DNA of 62,103 nt from Opitutia bacterium (GCA_003142615.1 PLMW01000047.1:1-62103), one strand, 5' to 3'; counted from the first letter of the stretch, positions 7,182 through 16,117 are shown. Notes: generated from the sequence alone by a model not told the origin. A program made the numbers and translations.

Positions 7182-8597
7182 TCATCCACCCGTGATGACA
7201 TGCCATGCCGATTTTAACGAGTCCGGCAGTCCCCAGATGTCCAAGGCGGTAATCAATAGAGCACTTCCCCAACCGGCCACCAGCAGAAACCAGCCGTTTT
7301 TCCATGCTCCCATCCTTTTGCGGGAACTGGTGAAATGCAGAAGTGGAAACATGGCGAACGGGAGCTGCAGGGCCAACACTACCTGGCTGAGCGTCAGCAG
7401 GTCATTCACGCTGCTGTCGCCGCGAATCCCGATGATGAGGACCGCCGGGATGATGGCGAGCATCCGGGTGATGAGCCGCCGCAACCAGGGTTTGATCCTC
7501 CAGTGCATGAAGCCTTCCATCACCACCTGCCCGGCCAGCGTGCCGGTGACGGTGCTGGCTTGGCCGCTCGCCAGGAGCGCCACCGCAAATAACGTGCTCG
7601 CCACGGCCGTTCCCAACAGCGGCGCGAGCGTCAGGTACGCAATGCGAATCCAATCGCTGCCGGGGCTGAACGAGACGACCTGGTCGCCAGCCACCGTTAC
7701 GCTGGTCTTGCCGTAAAAAACCATCGCCGCCAGCACCATGATGGCCGCGTTGACGAAGAAGGCAATGGTCAGGGCCGTGGTTGAGTCGATGGTGTTAAAC
7801 CGAATGGCACTGCGTACGGACGCTTCGTCTTTTTGGAGCTTGCGGCTCTGCACCAGAGCCGAGTGCAGATACAGGTTGTGGGGCATGACGGTGGCCCCGA
7901 TGATGCCGATGGCCACGTAAATCATCCCCGATTGACGAAAGCCCGGGGTGGCCAGGGCCCGCCCCATCTCCCAGAAGCTGAGCTGGGTCTGCGGGAGGAC
8001 GAAAATCTCAATAAAATAGCACGTGGCGATCGTGGCCACCAGTACCAGAACCACCGCCTCGATGATCCGCATGCCGAACCGCTGCAGGCCCAAGAGCAGC
8101 AATACGTCCAATCCCGTGATGATGACCGCCCAGAGCAGCGGAATATGGAACAAGAGGTTGATGGCAACGGCGCTGCCGAGCACCTCGGCCAAGTCACAGG
8201 CCCCGATGGCGAGTTCGCAGAACAACCAGTTGGGCCAGCGAGTCCAACGCGGATACCAGTCGCGGCAGCATTGGGCGAGGTCCTTTCCAGTCACCACGCC
8301 CAGACGTGAAGAGATGACCTGCATGAAGATCGCCATCAAACTGGCGAGGCCGACCACCCACAGGAGTGCGTATTTGAACTGCGCACCGCCCGCCAGATCA
8401 GTGCCCCAGTTGCCCGGGTCCATGTAGCCGACGCTGATGAGAATGGCCGGTCCGACGAACGCCCGCCATTGCTGCCAGAAGCCGGCTTGAGGGGGGGGCA
8501 CGTCCACGCTGCCGTGGATCCCTTCAAGCGACAGGTGGCTGGCAGACGGTGGCGCGGCAGGCGTGATGTCGGCCGATTCTTTTGGCCTTGTCTCCAA
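7182..8597 (-). CDS. mntH: NRAMP-family divalent metal (Mn2+/Fe2+) transporter
   Basis: This protein imports Mn2+ or Fe2+ with protons. The NRAMP signature is clear: MDPGNWGTD in the first helix carries the metal-binding Asp-Pro-Gly-Asn, and GATVMPHNLYLHSALVQSR holds the conserved MPHN region of helix 6. About eleven hydrophobic segments follow one another. The ORF is open upstream, but mntR starts divergently at 8665, so I choose TTG at 8597, giving 471 residues; GTG at 8507 is an alternative. The operator palindrome at 8600-8615 lies immediately upstream, so MntR with Mn2+ probably represses this gene. Confidence 0.9.
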   Translation of the reverse strand: METRPKESADITPAAPPSASHLSLEGIHGSVDVPPPQAGFWQQWRAFVGPAILISVGYMDPGNWGTDLAGGAQFKYALLWVVGLASLMAIFMQVISSRLGVVTGKDLAQCCRDWYPRWTRWPNWLFCELAIGACDLAEVLGSAVAINLLFHIPLLWAVIITGLDVLLLLGLQRFGMRIIEAVVLVLVATIATCYFIEIFVLPQTQLSFWEMGRALATPGFRQSGMIYVAIGIIGATVMPHNLYLHSALVQSRKLQKDEASVRSAIRFNTIDSTTALTIAFFVNAAIMVLAAMVFYGKTSVTVAGDQVVSFSPGSDWIRIAYLTLAPLLGTAVASTLFAVALLASGQASTVTGTLAGQVVMEGFMHWRIKPWLRRLITRMLAIIPAVLIIGIRGDSSVNDLLTLSQVVLALQLPFAMFPLLHFTSSRKRMGAWKNGWFLLVAGWGSALLITALDIWGLPDSLKSAWHVITGG

Positions 8598-8599
8598 TA

Positions 8600-8615
8600 T
8601 GTAGCCATGGCTACA
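8600..8615. promoter_or_regulatory. Perfect 16-bp palindrome, probable MntR operator
   Basis: TGTAGCCATGGCTACA is an exact palindrome in the intergenic region between divergent mntH and mntR. DtxR/MntR-family dimers bind palindromes of this kind. Its position at the start of mntH fits metal-dependent repression of mntH, and perhaps autoregulation of mntR. Confidence 0.65.
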
Positions 8616-8664
8616 AGCAGGCTGTCGGCTTGTCAAGAGACTTCCCTTTTCCTGCCGTTGGCGT

Positions 8665-9126
8665 ATGAATCGTCCCGTGGCCAGGTCAGCCAAAACCCGT
8701 CCCGCCCAGCACAGGGTCAGTCTCCAGCGCACCCGGGAGGAAAACGCCCAGGAGACCGCCCAGGACTACGTGGAGATGATCGCCGAGCTCATTGCCGCGA
8801 CAGGGGAGGCGCGAGTGACTGATCTCGCCCGTCGGCTGGGCGTAACGCATGTCACGGTCAACCGGACGATTCAGCGCCTCCAACGGAATGGCTTGGTCAC
8901 CGCCCTCCCTTATCGTTCCATTTTCCTCACCGACGCCGGGCGGAAACTCTCGGAGGAATCGCACCGCCGTCACGAGATCGTCGGCGCCTTCCTCAAATCG
9001 CTCGGCGTGCCTGACGCCATCGCCCACGCGGATGCCGAGGGCATGGAGCATCACGTCAGCCAGGAAACCCTCGACGCGTTCGTCAAACACCTCGCTCGCC
9101 GCGGCCGGCCTCAGCCGCCGCCCTGA
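8665..9126 (+). CDS. mntR: MntR, DtxR-family manganese-dependent regulator
   Basis: This 153-residue protein has a winged helix in about residues 35-95 (VTDLARRLGVTHVTVNRTIQ) followed by the metal-binding dimerisation domain. There, RRHEIVGAFLKSLGVPDAIAHADAEGMEHHVS supplies the His, Glu and Asp ligands expected of MntR. It lacks the SH3-like third domain of full DtxR, as MntR does. It is divergent from mntH with a palindrome between them, the standard layout for Mn2+-sensed repression. Confidence 0.88.
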   Translation: MNRPVARSAKTRPAQHRVSLQRTREENAQETAQDYVEMIAELIAATGEARVTDLARRLGVTHVTVNRTIQRLQRNGLVTALPYRSIFLTDAGRKLSEESHRRHEIVGAFLKSLGVPDAIAHADAEGMEHHVSQETLDAFVKHLARRGRPQPPP

Positions 9127-9189
9127 CGCAGAGACGGGGCGAAGTTCGGCCTTGTCTCGCCCTTCCCCGGATCGCCACACTGCCGCGCG

Positions 9190-10884
9190 ATGTCGAAGTC
9201 CTTCGCCCGTGTCGTGTTCGCGGTCACTACGGCGTTTTTCGCCGTGTTTTTCCTGTGGCCGGTCCTGCAAATCCTGAAGGGCGGCTTTATCGACGCCGAC
9301 GGGCACCTCACCTTTGCCTTCCTGGCCGCGGTGCTCGTCAATCCCCTCTATCTCGGCGGCCTGAGAAACTCCTTCCTGCTCGCGGTCGCCACGACGGCGC
9401 TCGCGCTGCTCGTCGCGCTGCCGCTCGCCTTCGTCTTTGACCGCTATCGCTACCCCGGCAAGGGCCTGCTGGCCTCGCTGGTGTTGATCCCGATGATTCT
9501 GCCGCCGTTTGTCGGCGCCATTGGCATCAAGCAGATTTTCGGACAGTACGGCGCGCTCAATGCGCTGCTCATCGCCGTGGGGGCGCGTCCGCCCGGCTGG
9601 ACGTTCGACTGGTTCGCGGTCAGCCAGTTTTGGGGCGTCGCCCTCGTCGAGGCACTCAGCCTCTACCCCATCATCTACCTCAATGCCGTCGCGGCGCTGG
9701 CCAACATCGATCCCGCGATGGAGGAGGCGGCCGAAAACCTCGGCTGCACCGGCCTGCGGCGCTTCTGGCGCATCACCCTGCCACTGATGAAGCCGGGGCT
9801 GTTCGCCGGCGGCACCATCGTTTTTGTCTGGACGTTCACCGAACTCGGCGTGCCGCTCATCTTCGACTACGCGCGCGTGACGTCGGTGCAGATTTACCAT
9901 GGGCTGAAGGACATCGGCGACAACCCCTTCCCGTATGCGCTCGTCGTCATCATGCTGGCCAGCACCGTGCTCATTTACGCCCTCGGCAAGGGCCTGTTTG
10001 GCCGGGACAGTTACGCCATGATGGCCAAGGCCACGAGCACCGGCGGCGCGAAAACCCTGCCCCCCCTGCGCGCCTGGTTCTGCACGGCGCTCTTTGCGGG
10101 AGTGACGCTCGTCGCCATCCTGCCCCACCTCGGCGTGGTCCTCGTCGCCTTTTCCAGCAGCTGGCACGCCACGGTGCTGCCGCACCACCTGACCCTCGAC
10201 AACTTCCGGATGGCGCTGGGCCACGACCTCACCGTGTCGGCCATCGCCAACAGCCTCAAATACGCCAGCGTCTCCACCGTCGTCGACCTCGTGCTCGGCA
10301 TTGCCATCGCCTACGTGGTCGTGCGCACGCGCCTCGCCGGCCGGCAGGTCCTCGATTTCCTCGCCATGCTGCCGCTGGCCGTGCCTGGCCTCGTGCTGGC
10401 GTTTGGCTTTCTCGCCATGAGCCAGGACGGCCGGCTGTTTGCCTTTCTCAACCCGGTCGACAATCCCACCACACTGCTGATCATCGCCTATTCCGTGCGG
10501 CGCCTGCCCTACGTGGTGCGCTCGGCCGCCGCGGGTTTCCAGCAGACGAGCGAAACGCTCGAGGAGGCCGCGCAAAATCTCGGCTGTCCACCGCTCAAGG
10601 CGGCCATCAAGGTCACGCTGCCGCTCATCATGGCCAATCTCATCGCCGGCGGTCTGCTTGCCTTTGCCTTTGCCATGCTCGAGGTGTCCGACTCGCTCGT
10701 GCTCGCTCAAAAGCAGGTGTTCTATCCGGTCACCAAGGCCATCTTCGAGCTGTTCCAGCTGCTGGGCGACGGCCGTTTCCTCGCCTCGGCCCTCGGCGTG
10801 TGGGCGATGGTCTTCCTCGGCGTGACCATCACCGGCATGAGCCTGCTGCTCGGCAAGAAGCTCGGGGCGATTTTCCGGGTGTGA
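9190..10884 (+). CDS. ABC transporter permease with two membrane domains (iron/thiamine/polyamine-like type)
   Basis: This 564-residue inner-membrane protein contains two BPD_transp_1 permease domains in one chain. Each has an EAA-type coupling loop: ALANIDPAMEEAAENLGCTG near residue 178 and a second with ETLEEAAQNLGCPPLKA near 460. This layout is that of FbpB/ThiP/PhnV-like importers. No ATPase or solute-binding gene is adjacent; matching partners sit at 28309-31058. The substrate is not determined by sequence; Fe3+ is one possibility. It follows mntR by 63 bp on the same strand, so joint control with metal uptake is conceivable. Confidence 0.85.
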   Translation: MSKSFARVVFAVTTAFFAVFFLWPVLQILKGGFIDADGHLTFAFLAAVLVNPLYLGGLRNSFLLAVATTALALLVALPLAFVFDRYRYPGKGLLASLVLIPMILPPFVGAIGIKQIFGQYGALNALLIAVGARPPGWTFDWFAVSQFWGVALVEALSLYPIIYLNAVAALANIDPAMEEAAENLGCTGLRRFWRITLPLMKPGLFAGGTIVFVWTFTELGVPLIFDYARVTSVQIYHGLKDIGDNPFPYALVVIMLASTVLIYALGKGLFGRDSYAMMAKATSTGGAKTLPPLRAWFCTALFAGVTLVAILPHLGVVLVAFSSSWHATVLPHHLTLDNFRMALGHDLTVSAIANSLKYASVSTVVDLVLGIAIAYVVVRTRLAGRQVLDFLAMLPLAVPGLVLAFGFLAMSQDGRLFAFLNPVDNPTTLLIIAYSVRRLPYVVRSAAAGFQQTSETLEEAAQNLGCPPLKAAIKVTLPLIMANLIAGGLLAFAFAMLEVSDSLVLAQKQVFYPVTKAIFELFQLLGDGRFLASALGVWAMVFLGVTITGMSLLLGKKLGAIFRV

Positions 10885-10920
10885 GCGGAACGGCCCGGCA
10901 GAAGGCGGCGGCCGGCCGCC

Positions 10921-11733
10921 TCAGACCTGGCAGCGGGGGCAGATGAACGAGGCGGTGGCGCCGGCGCGGATCTTTTGAATGACGGTGCCGCACTCCGGGC
11001 AGGGTTTCCCCTCCCGGTAGCCGACCAGGAAGTCCCTGAAGCCGCCGCCCCGATGGTAGAGGTCCTTTTCGAAGGCGAGGCCGCCGAGCCGGGTGGCGCC
11101 GGCGAGGTTGGTGACAATGGTCTGATACAGGGCGAAGCGCTCGTCTTCGCTGATCTTCGCAATCGGGCGGTTGGGATGCAGGCGCGCCTGGAAGAGGATG
11201 TCCTGAATGTAGACGTTGCCGATGCCGGCCACCTTGCTCTGGTCCATCAGGAGCGCCTTGATCGAGCCGCGCCGGCCCTCCAGCAGGGCATGAAAACACT
11301 CGTAGGTGAATTCGGCGCGATCGAGCGGATTCAACCCGAGAAAGCTCGTCATCTTGTGCCTGGGCGGCTCCGCGTCGGGCAGTGCGTGGGCGTAGCCGAA
11401 CCACCAGAAACGGATCGTAAGGCAGGACCGGTCGGCGAAGTCGATCTTGAGCTGGTAGCGCTCGGGCCGCGCGGCGCCCGGCTTGTGCAACAGGAGGTCG
11501 CCGCCCATGCCCAGGCTGAGCAGGAAGGTCGCCCCGGAATCAAGATGCGTGAAGATCCATTTGCCACGCGAGGTGATGCGGTCGATGGTCCGGCCGCACA
11601 GCAGGCTCGCAAACACCCGTCGGGAGACATTGAGGCATTTGGGTTGCCTGACCTCGACCTTCACGATCCTCCGGCCGCAGAGGGCGCGGCACATCTGGCG
11701 GGCGAGGTGGTGGATCTCGGGCAGTTCGGGCAT
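10921..11733 (-). CDS. Fpg/Nei-family DNA glycosylase
   Basis: From the ATG giving MPELPEI the protein is 270 residues, the usual Fpg length. The N-terminal Pro-Glu pair is the catalytic nucleophile region. RGKWIF carries the conserved beta-hairpin Lys. DQSKVAGIGNVYIQDILF is the helix-two-turn-helix. The C-terminus is an intact zinc finger (CPECG then CPRC). It removes oxidised bases such as 8-oxoguanine and nicks the abasic site. The PELPEIHHLARQM start differs from the PELPEVET of classical MutM, so it belongs to a sister subgroup and its exact substrate preference is open. Confidence 0.88.
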   Translation of the reverse strand: MPELPEIHHLARQMCRALCGRRIVKVEVRQPKCLNVSRRVFASLLCGRTIDRITSRGKWIFTHLDSGATFLLSLGMGGDLLLHKPGAARPERYQLKIDFADRSCLTIRFWWFGYAHALPDAEPPRHKMTSFLGLNPLDRAEFTYECFHALLEGRRGSIKALLMDQSKVAGIGNVYIQDILFQARLHPNRPIAKISEDERFALYQTIVTNLAGATRLGGLAFEKDLYHRGGGFRDFLVGYREGKPCPECGTVIQKIRAGATASFICPRCQV

Positions 11734-11879
11734 GGAGATGGTCCTTTCCGGATTCGGCGGCTTTCCAGGCCGGGCCGTGTCGATGACCCGGCTGGCGACA
11801 AAGTGGAGCGCGTCATCCTTAACGCGCCACGATTTCACAGTCCATCCGGTTTGCCGGAGTCTGCGGGAAATATTGCGGT

Positions 11880-13079
11880 TTAAAACCAGCGGGTGAGTCG
11901 AGTCGCGCTGATGCTCAACGCCAGCACGCCGGCGCCGAGCGCCGCGGTGAAAAGAAAGTAACTGCCGCCCTGATGAAGGCCCAGCACGGTGATGAGCGCC
12001 GGGGAGAAGCCGGCGAGAATGCGCCCGAGGTTGTAGGCCGCGCCGGAGAGCATGGTCCGGTATTCGCCGAAGACTTCGTTGAAAAACGCGCCCATCAGGC
12101 CAAACGGAATGCCGTTGAGCAGCGGCAGCACGAGCGCGAAGGCGAGCGCCCGCTGCGGCCAGGGGCTGGTCCATGCCCACACCGAAAGGCCGATCAGCGC
12201 CGCCGCATAAATGGCGAGGGCGCGTCCCACGCCCTGCCGCCGCACCACCCAGGCCCCCGCCAGCATGCCCGGCACCACGTTGCACCAGAAAAACACCGTA
12301 TAAACGACCGACTGAGGGAGATCCTTCGCATAGAACACATTGATGGTGCCGCTGGCGATGGTCAGACTCGCAATGCCAAAACAAACGGCGAACGGCACGG
12401 CATTCTCGCGCAGCGCCCGAGCACCAGTCCGGTCGAAAGTCGAAGGTCGAAGACCGAAAGCCGTCTGAGATATGCTGCGTGAGCCTTCGGCTTTCGACTT
12501 TGGACTTTCGACTTCTTTTGCCAGCACTCTCCATCGCACGAGCGACAGGATTGCGACGGGCACGATCGACGCCGCAAACAGCCACCGCCAGCCCCATGCC
12601 GGCAACAGGTAGATTCTCGCCAAGGCGGCCAGCAGTCCTCCCAAAATCGCCAGCTGCAGCAGCGCCGCGAAGCGGTAGCGCGTCGTGCGGTCCACCCGCT
12701 CCGCCAGATACGTGTGGCTGATCCCCCACTCCGCGCCCAGTGCGAGCGAGGCGAGCAGCCGGAACCCCAGCACGCTGGCGAAACTCCACGCCAGGCTGAG
12801 ACCTGCGATGCCGAGCACATAAACGCTAAAAACGGCGAGCATCATCCTTCCGCGGCCAAACCGGTCCGCCAGCCAGCCGAAGCCCAGCGCGCCCAGCCCC
12901 ACGCCCGCGAGTCCCGCGAACTGCAGCGTGTTGCTTGCCCCCGGCGTCAGCGTGAAGTGCCCCGCCAGCACCTTCTCCAGATAGACAAACAGGTAGAGAT
13001 CGTAGTAGTCGAAGAGCAGCCCGATGAACGCCGTCCAGTAGATGCGCGCAGGGGAGGACTGGCTGCCGGGGTTGCCCAT
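11880..13079 (-). CDS. Major facilitator superfamily transporter with an inserted repeat in its central loop
   Basis: From ATG 13079 the protein is 399 residues with twelve predicted membrane helices. The MFS motif A between helices 2 and 3 is FGWLADRFGRGRMM. The first half (FDYYDLYLFVYLEKVL, then LGAEWGISHTYLAERV) resembles metabolite:H+ symporters for organic acids. The loop between the two six-helix halves contains a foreign-looking stretch (VESPKSKAEGSRSI, then FGLRPSTFDR) encoded by the hairpin repeat at 12432-12512, read without a frameshift. The gene is therefore probably still functional. Substrate unknown. Confidence 0.85.
   Translation of the reverse strand: MGNPGSQSSPARIYWTAFIGLLFDYYDLYLFVYLEKVLAGHFTLTPGASNTLQFAGLAGVGLGALGFGWLADRFGRGRMMLAVFSVYVLGIAGLSLAWSFASVLGFRLLASLALGAEWGISHTYLAERVDRTTRYRFAALLQLAILGGLLAALARIYLLPAWGWRWLFAASIVPVAILSLVRWRVLAKEVESPKSKAEGSRSISQTAFGLRPSTFDRTGARALRENAVPFAVCFGIASLTIASGTINVFYAKDLPQSVVYTVFFWCNVVPGMLAGAWVVRRQGVGRALAIYAAALIGLSVWAWTSPWPQRALAFALVLPLLNGIPFGLMGAFFNEVFGEYRTMLSGAAYNLGRILAGFSPALITVLGLHQGGSYFLFTAALGAGVLALSISATRLTRWF
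12432..12512. repeat. Long imperfect hairpin repeat inside the MFS gene
   Basis: The left arm (12432-12463) is built of GTCGAAAGTC and GAAGGTCGAAG words. The right arm (12488-12512) is its imperfect inverse, with CGGCTTTCGACTTT and GGACTTTCGAC. Its translation (SKVES/STFDR-type words) is repetitive on both strands. Words of this kind recur in Opitutaceae-like genomes, from memory rather than from a search. It looks like a mobile palindromic element that landed in a tolerant loop. Confidence 0.7.
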
Positions 13080-13272
13080 GGATGACACACGAAGGGCTTT
13101 GTGTCCGAATGTTGTCAAGCCGCCGGGCTGTCCCGCCGGCGCGGGATCGGCGGCCGTGATTTTACAAATGGCGGAACCTACCTAAAATAAGGTGCGCGGA
13201 ATGATCGCGTCCGGCCTCACCGGGTGCGACATACCATCACTGCCCCGCTGCGGCCTCTGCCGCCCCCCTATC

Positions 13273-14241
13273 ATGCCAAAAAACATCGTCATCTGTTGCG
13301 ACGGCACGGGCAACGAGTTCGGCCCGACCAACACTAATGTCGTCAAGCTGTTCGAACTGCTTCAGAAGGATCCCCTCACGCAGGCCGCCTATTACGACCC
13401 CGGCGTCGGCACGCTCAGCGCGCCGGGCTTCATCTCCGCCCCGGCCAAGGTCTTCACGAAATTGCTCGGCCTCGCCTTCGCGCTGGGCCTCACCGGCAAC
13501 ATCGAGGATGCCTACCGTTACCTGATGGACCGGTACCAGGACGGCGACCGCATCTACCTTTTCGGCTTCAGCCGCGGGGCCTTCACCGTCCGCGCCCTCG
13601 CCGGCATGCTCCACAAGTGCGGCCTCCTCCAGCGCGGCAGCGAGAACCTGATCCCCTACGCCTCGAAGATGTACCGGCACGGATCGAAAGCGCTGGCCGC
13701 GGACTTCAAGCAGACGTTCTCCCGAAGCTGCCCGGTGTACTTCATCGGCGTGTGGGACACGGTGAAATCGGTCGGCATCATCCGGCACCGCAGGTTTCCC
13801 AACTCCACGCTCAATCCGGAAGTCGCCCACGCGCGGCACGCTATTTCGATCGACGAGCAGCGCAGCCAGTACCGTCCCAACCTGTGGTCGCATGAACCGA
13901 ACCAGGACGTGCGCCAGGTGTGGTTTGCCGGCGTGCACAGCGACATTGGCGGCGGCTATGTGTCGGCCGGGCTTTCGCACGTGGCGCTGCGCTGGATGCT
14001 GCGGGAGGCGATTGGCCACGGGCTGCTGGCCGACCTGCCGGCTCCGGACGTTTATCCGGCCGATCCGCTGGGCGAACTGCACAATCCGCTCCTGCCGATC
14101 TGGTGGATCCTGGGCTGGTGGCGCCGGTTCATTCCCGACAAGGCCATGGTGCATGAGAGCGTGCGGTCGCGCATTGCCGCCCGACCAGACTACCGTCCCC
14201 CCAACCTCGCCGCCGCGAAAGACCTGACTTACGTGTCGTAA
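13273..14241 (+). CDS. DUF2235 alpha/beta-hydrolase-like protein (possible phospholipase)
   Basis: From ATG 13273 the product is 322 residues. It opens with the DUF2235 signature NIVICCDGTGNEFG. It carries the nucleophile elbow GFSRGAF with Ser100, then FIGVWDTVKS and VWFAGVHSDIGGGY, which supply the likely catalytic Asp and the His-rich region of the family. DUF2235 includes the Tle1 type VI secretion phospholipases and many enzymes of unknown substrate. There is no signal peptide. It heads a same-strand cluster with two small proteins, a patatin lipase and a membrane protein, which suggests action on membrane lipids. Confidence 0.85.
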   Translation: MPKNIVICCDGTGNEFGPTNTNVVKLFELLQKDPLTQAAYYDPGVGTLSAPGFISAPAKVFTKLLGLAFALGLTGNIEDAYRYLMDRYQDGDRIYLFGFSRGAFTVRALAGMLHKCGLLQRGSENLIPYASKMYRHGSKALAADFKQTFSRSCPVYFIGVWDTVKSVGIIRHRRFPNSTLNPEVAHARHAISIDEQRSQYRPNLWSHEPNQDVRQVWFAGVHSDIGGGYVSAGLSHVALRWMLREAIGHGLLADLPAPDVYPADPLGELHNPLLPIWWILGWWRRFIPDKAMVHESVRSRIAARPDYRPPNLAAAKDLTYVS

Positions 14242-14324
14242 GGCCACGCCGGCTTTCATCCCCGGGGCGCACCTGCGCGCCGTCCGTGAACGCGGATCAC
14301 CCTGAAAACAAAACCGATCCAGCC

Positions 14325-14585
14325 ATGAACCTCGCCAACCTGGACAGGAAAGAAATCCTGAAGCACTACCCGTATGTCGCCGTGCTCGACAAACCAGGGG
14401 CAAATGTCGACCACATCGGCGGCGTGTACGCATCGGTGATTGGATTCGCCGCGCCGAAGCGAGGACCTACCCCGGGACAGACCATCAAGCCCGCGAGTTC
14501 ACCGAAAATGATCGTGCCCAGGCGCGCCTTCATCCTGCATGAGGCCACGACGGATGTCGGCTGGGGAAAAGTGATGCATCCATAA
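14325..14585 (+). CDS. Small hypothetical protein in the lipase cluster
   Basis: The preferred ATG at 14325 gives 86 residues; an in-frame start at 14286 would add 13. The N-terminus NLANLDRKEILKHYPYV and C-terminus RRAFILHEATTDVGWGKVM are unlike any family I know. It has no membrane segment or Cys. It lies between the DUF2235 gene and the small membrane protein, on the same strand. Coding is plausible from composition and placement. Confidence 0.45.
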   Translation: MNLANLDRKEILKHYPYVAVLDKPGANVDHIGGVYASVIGFAAPKRGPTPGQTIKPASSPKMIVPRRAFILHEATTDVGWGKVMHP

Positions 14586-14634
14586 AAACACCCGCCGCCG
14601 GCGTCCAAAACCCGGACCAAACTATTGGACCATT

Positions 14635-14880
14635 GTGAAGCGGGAGTTCTACCTTATGGTCTGCACCTCTGATAAAAAGTATTCCAAGGTCAGGTCAGAC
14701 TTCAAGAAGGGCACCCGGAAGGCGTCCACCTTGGTGGTCGGCACAATCAGTGCGGCGATCGCCGGAACGCTGGGCATTGCTGTCGGCCTCATTACGCCGC
14801 TGGTGGCATTTCTCCTCTACGCCTTGGTCAAACTGGGTGTGAACAGCTGGTGCAGCCTGGAAGCCGCCAAGGCGAAATGA
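14635..14880 (+). CDS. Small membrane protein in the lipase cluster
   Basis: An 81-residue frame begins with GTG at 14635. A charged N-terminus (KYSKVRSDFKKGTRKA) precedes one or two hydrophobic segments (residues ~32-70, including IAGTLGIAVGLITPLVAFLL). No family is recognised. It sits 66 bp before the patatin gene on the same strand and could be a membrane partner or an immunity-type protein for the lipases; that is inference. Confidence 0.5.
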   Translation: MKREFYLMVCTSDKKYSKVRSDFKKGTRKASTLVVGTISAAIAGTLGIAVGLITPLVAFLLYALVKLGVNSWCSLEAAKAK

Positions 14881-14946
14881 TCGAGACAGACCCCGTCGAA
14901 AGCCAACACCGGCCGGAAGGCCGGGAACCAACGAAAGGAGCCTCCC

Positions 14947-15960
14947 ATGTCGCAATTCAAAAACCTCGCCTTTGAAGGCGGCGGCGTGAAGGGGATTGCC
15001 TACGCCGGCGCCCTGCAGGTTTTGGAGCAGCAAAACATTCTGCCGGACATCCGGCGCGTGGCCGGCACATCGGCAGGGGCGATCACGTCCACCCTCGTCG
15101 CGCTCGGCGCCTCCAGCAGCAAAGTCCTCGAAATCGTCGGCAGCACGGACTTCCGCGCCTTCATGGATGATTCCTTCGGCGTCGTCCGCGACGTGGACCG
15201 CCTGCTGCATGACTACGGATGGTACAAGGGTGACGCCTTTCCCGCGTGGATTCAGAAACAGATTAGTGCGCTGGGCCAGAATCCCGCCCTCCCGTTCGCC
15301 CAGCTCGGCCAGATGGCCGCGGCCGCCAACAGCCCGCTGCGGGAGCTCTACGTCGTGGGCACCAATCTCTCCCGGCAGGCGCCGATGGTGTACTCGGCGG
15401 AGACCACCCCCGATTTTGCGATCTGGCAGGCCGTGCGGATCTCCATGAGCATCCCCCTGTTCTTTGCGTGTGTCAAAAACGCTCCGGACAACCAAGTCCT
15501 GGTAGATGGCGGCGTGACCTGGAACTACCCGCTCGATCTCTTCGACGATCGCAAGTATGTCAGCAATCCCGCCGCCGCCGTGATTCCCGCCGGGACCCTT
15601 TACGACGACAACCACGTGTACAACAAGGAAACCCTCGGTTTCCGGGTGGACACTTTCGACGAGATCGCGGCGGAAAAAGACTCCTGGCACCTGCCGCCCC
15701 AGCAGATCGACGACTTCTTTGACTACATCCAGGCGCTGGTGAGTTTCATGACAGACACCGCCAACAAGCTCCACCTCAAGGACGCCGACTGGCACCGCAC
15801 CGTCGCCATTGACGCCAGCGGGGTCAAAGCCACTGATTTCACCCTAGCCGATGACAAGGTGAAGATGCTGATGCAGAACGGCACCACCGGGACCAAGTCG
15901 TACCTCGACTGGTTCAACGATCCGGCCTCCGTTCCCGCGCCCCTGAATCGAATTCCCTGA
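14947..15960 (+). CDS. Patatin-like phospholipase
   Basis: This 337-residue protein has the patatin catalytic elements in order: the oxyanion loop EGGGVKG (residues 10-16), the nucleophile GTSAG with Ser42, and the catalytic Asp in DGG (187-189). It would hydrolyse acyl chains from membrane lipids. A strong Shine-Dalgarno sequence (AAAGGAG) precedes ATG 14947. No signal sequence is present, so it acts in the cytoplasm or is exported by another route. It is the second lipase of different fold in the cluster. Patatin enzymes are used in nutrition, secretion-system attack and anti-phage signalling, and the sequence does not decide among these. Confidence 0.9.
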   Translation: MSQFKNLAFEGGGVKGIAYAGALQVLEQQNILPDIRRVAGTSAGAITSTLVALGASSSKVLEIVGSTDFRAFMDDSFGVVRDVDRLLHDYGWYKGDAFPAWIQKQISALGQNPALPFAQLGQMAAAANSPLRELYVVGTNLSRQAPMVYSAETTPDFAIWQAVRISMSIPLFFACVKNAPDNQVLVDGGVTWNYPLDLFDDRKYVSNPAAAVIPAGTLYDDNHVYNKETLGFRVDTFDEIAAEKDSWHLPPQQIDDFFDYIQALVSFMTDTANKLHLKDADWHRTVAIDASGVKATDFTLADDKVKMLMQNGTTGTKSYLDWFNDPASVPAPLNRIP

Positions 15961-16117
15961 ACGGCATCCAGCCGACCCCGTCTTTATACGGCAGGCCTTG
16001 TGCCACGCGGCGCCGCAGCCCAAGCCCTGCGCCCGACCCGCACTGAAAAACTTCCCGCCTGACTCTTCCGCCCCTTCCTCCTAAATCCATGCTTCCAACC
16101 ATCAACGAAAATGTCCT

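Noticed and set aside
8686-10710. 674-residue minus-strand open frame
   Set aside because: It is antisense to mntR and the ABC permease, highly charged with Gly/His/Arg/Glu bias and without motifs; a GC-driven shadow.
9630-10946. 438-residue plus-strand frame inside the permease gene
   Set aside because: Arg/His/Pro/Ala-rich translation from an alternative frame of a clear permease gene.
10921-12789. 622-residue minus-strand frame covering Fpg and more
   Set aside because: Only the part from 11733 down is Fpg; the upstream part is an alternative frame of the MFS gene.
14695-15795. 366-residue minus-strand frame opposite the patatin gene
   Set aside because: Antisense to a protein with all patatin catalytic motifs; no motif of its own.
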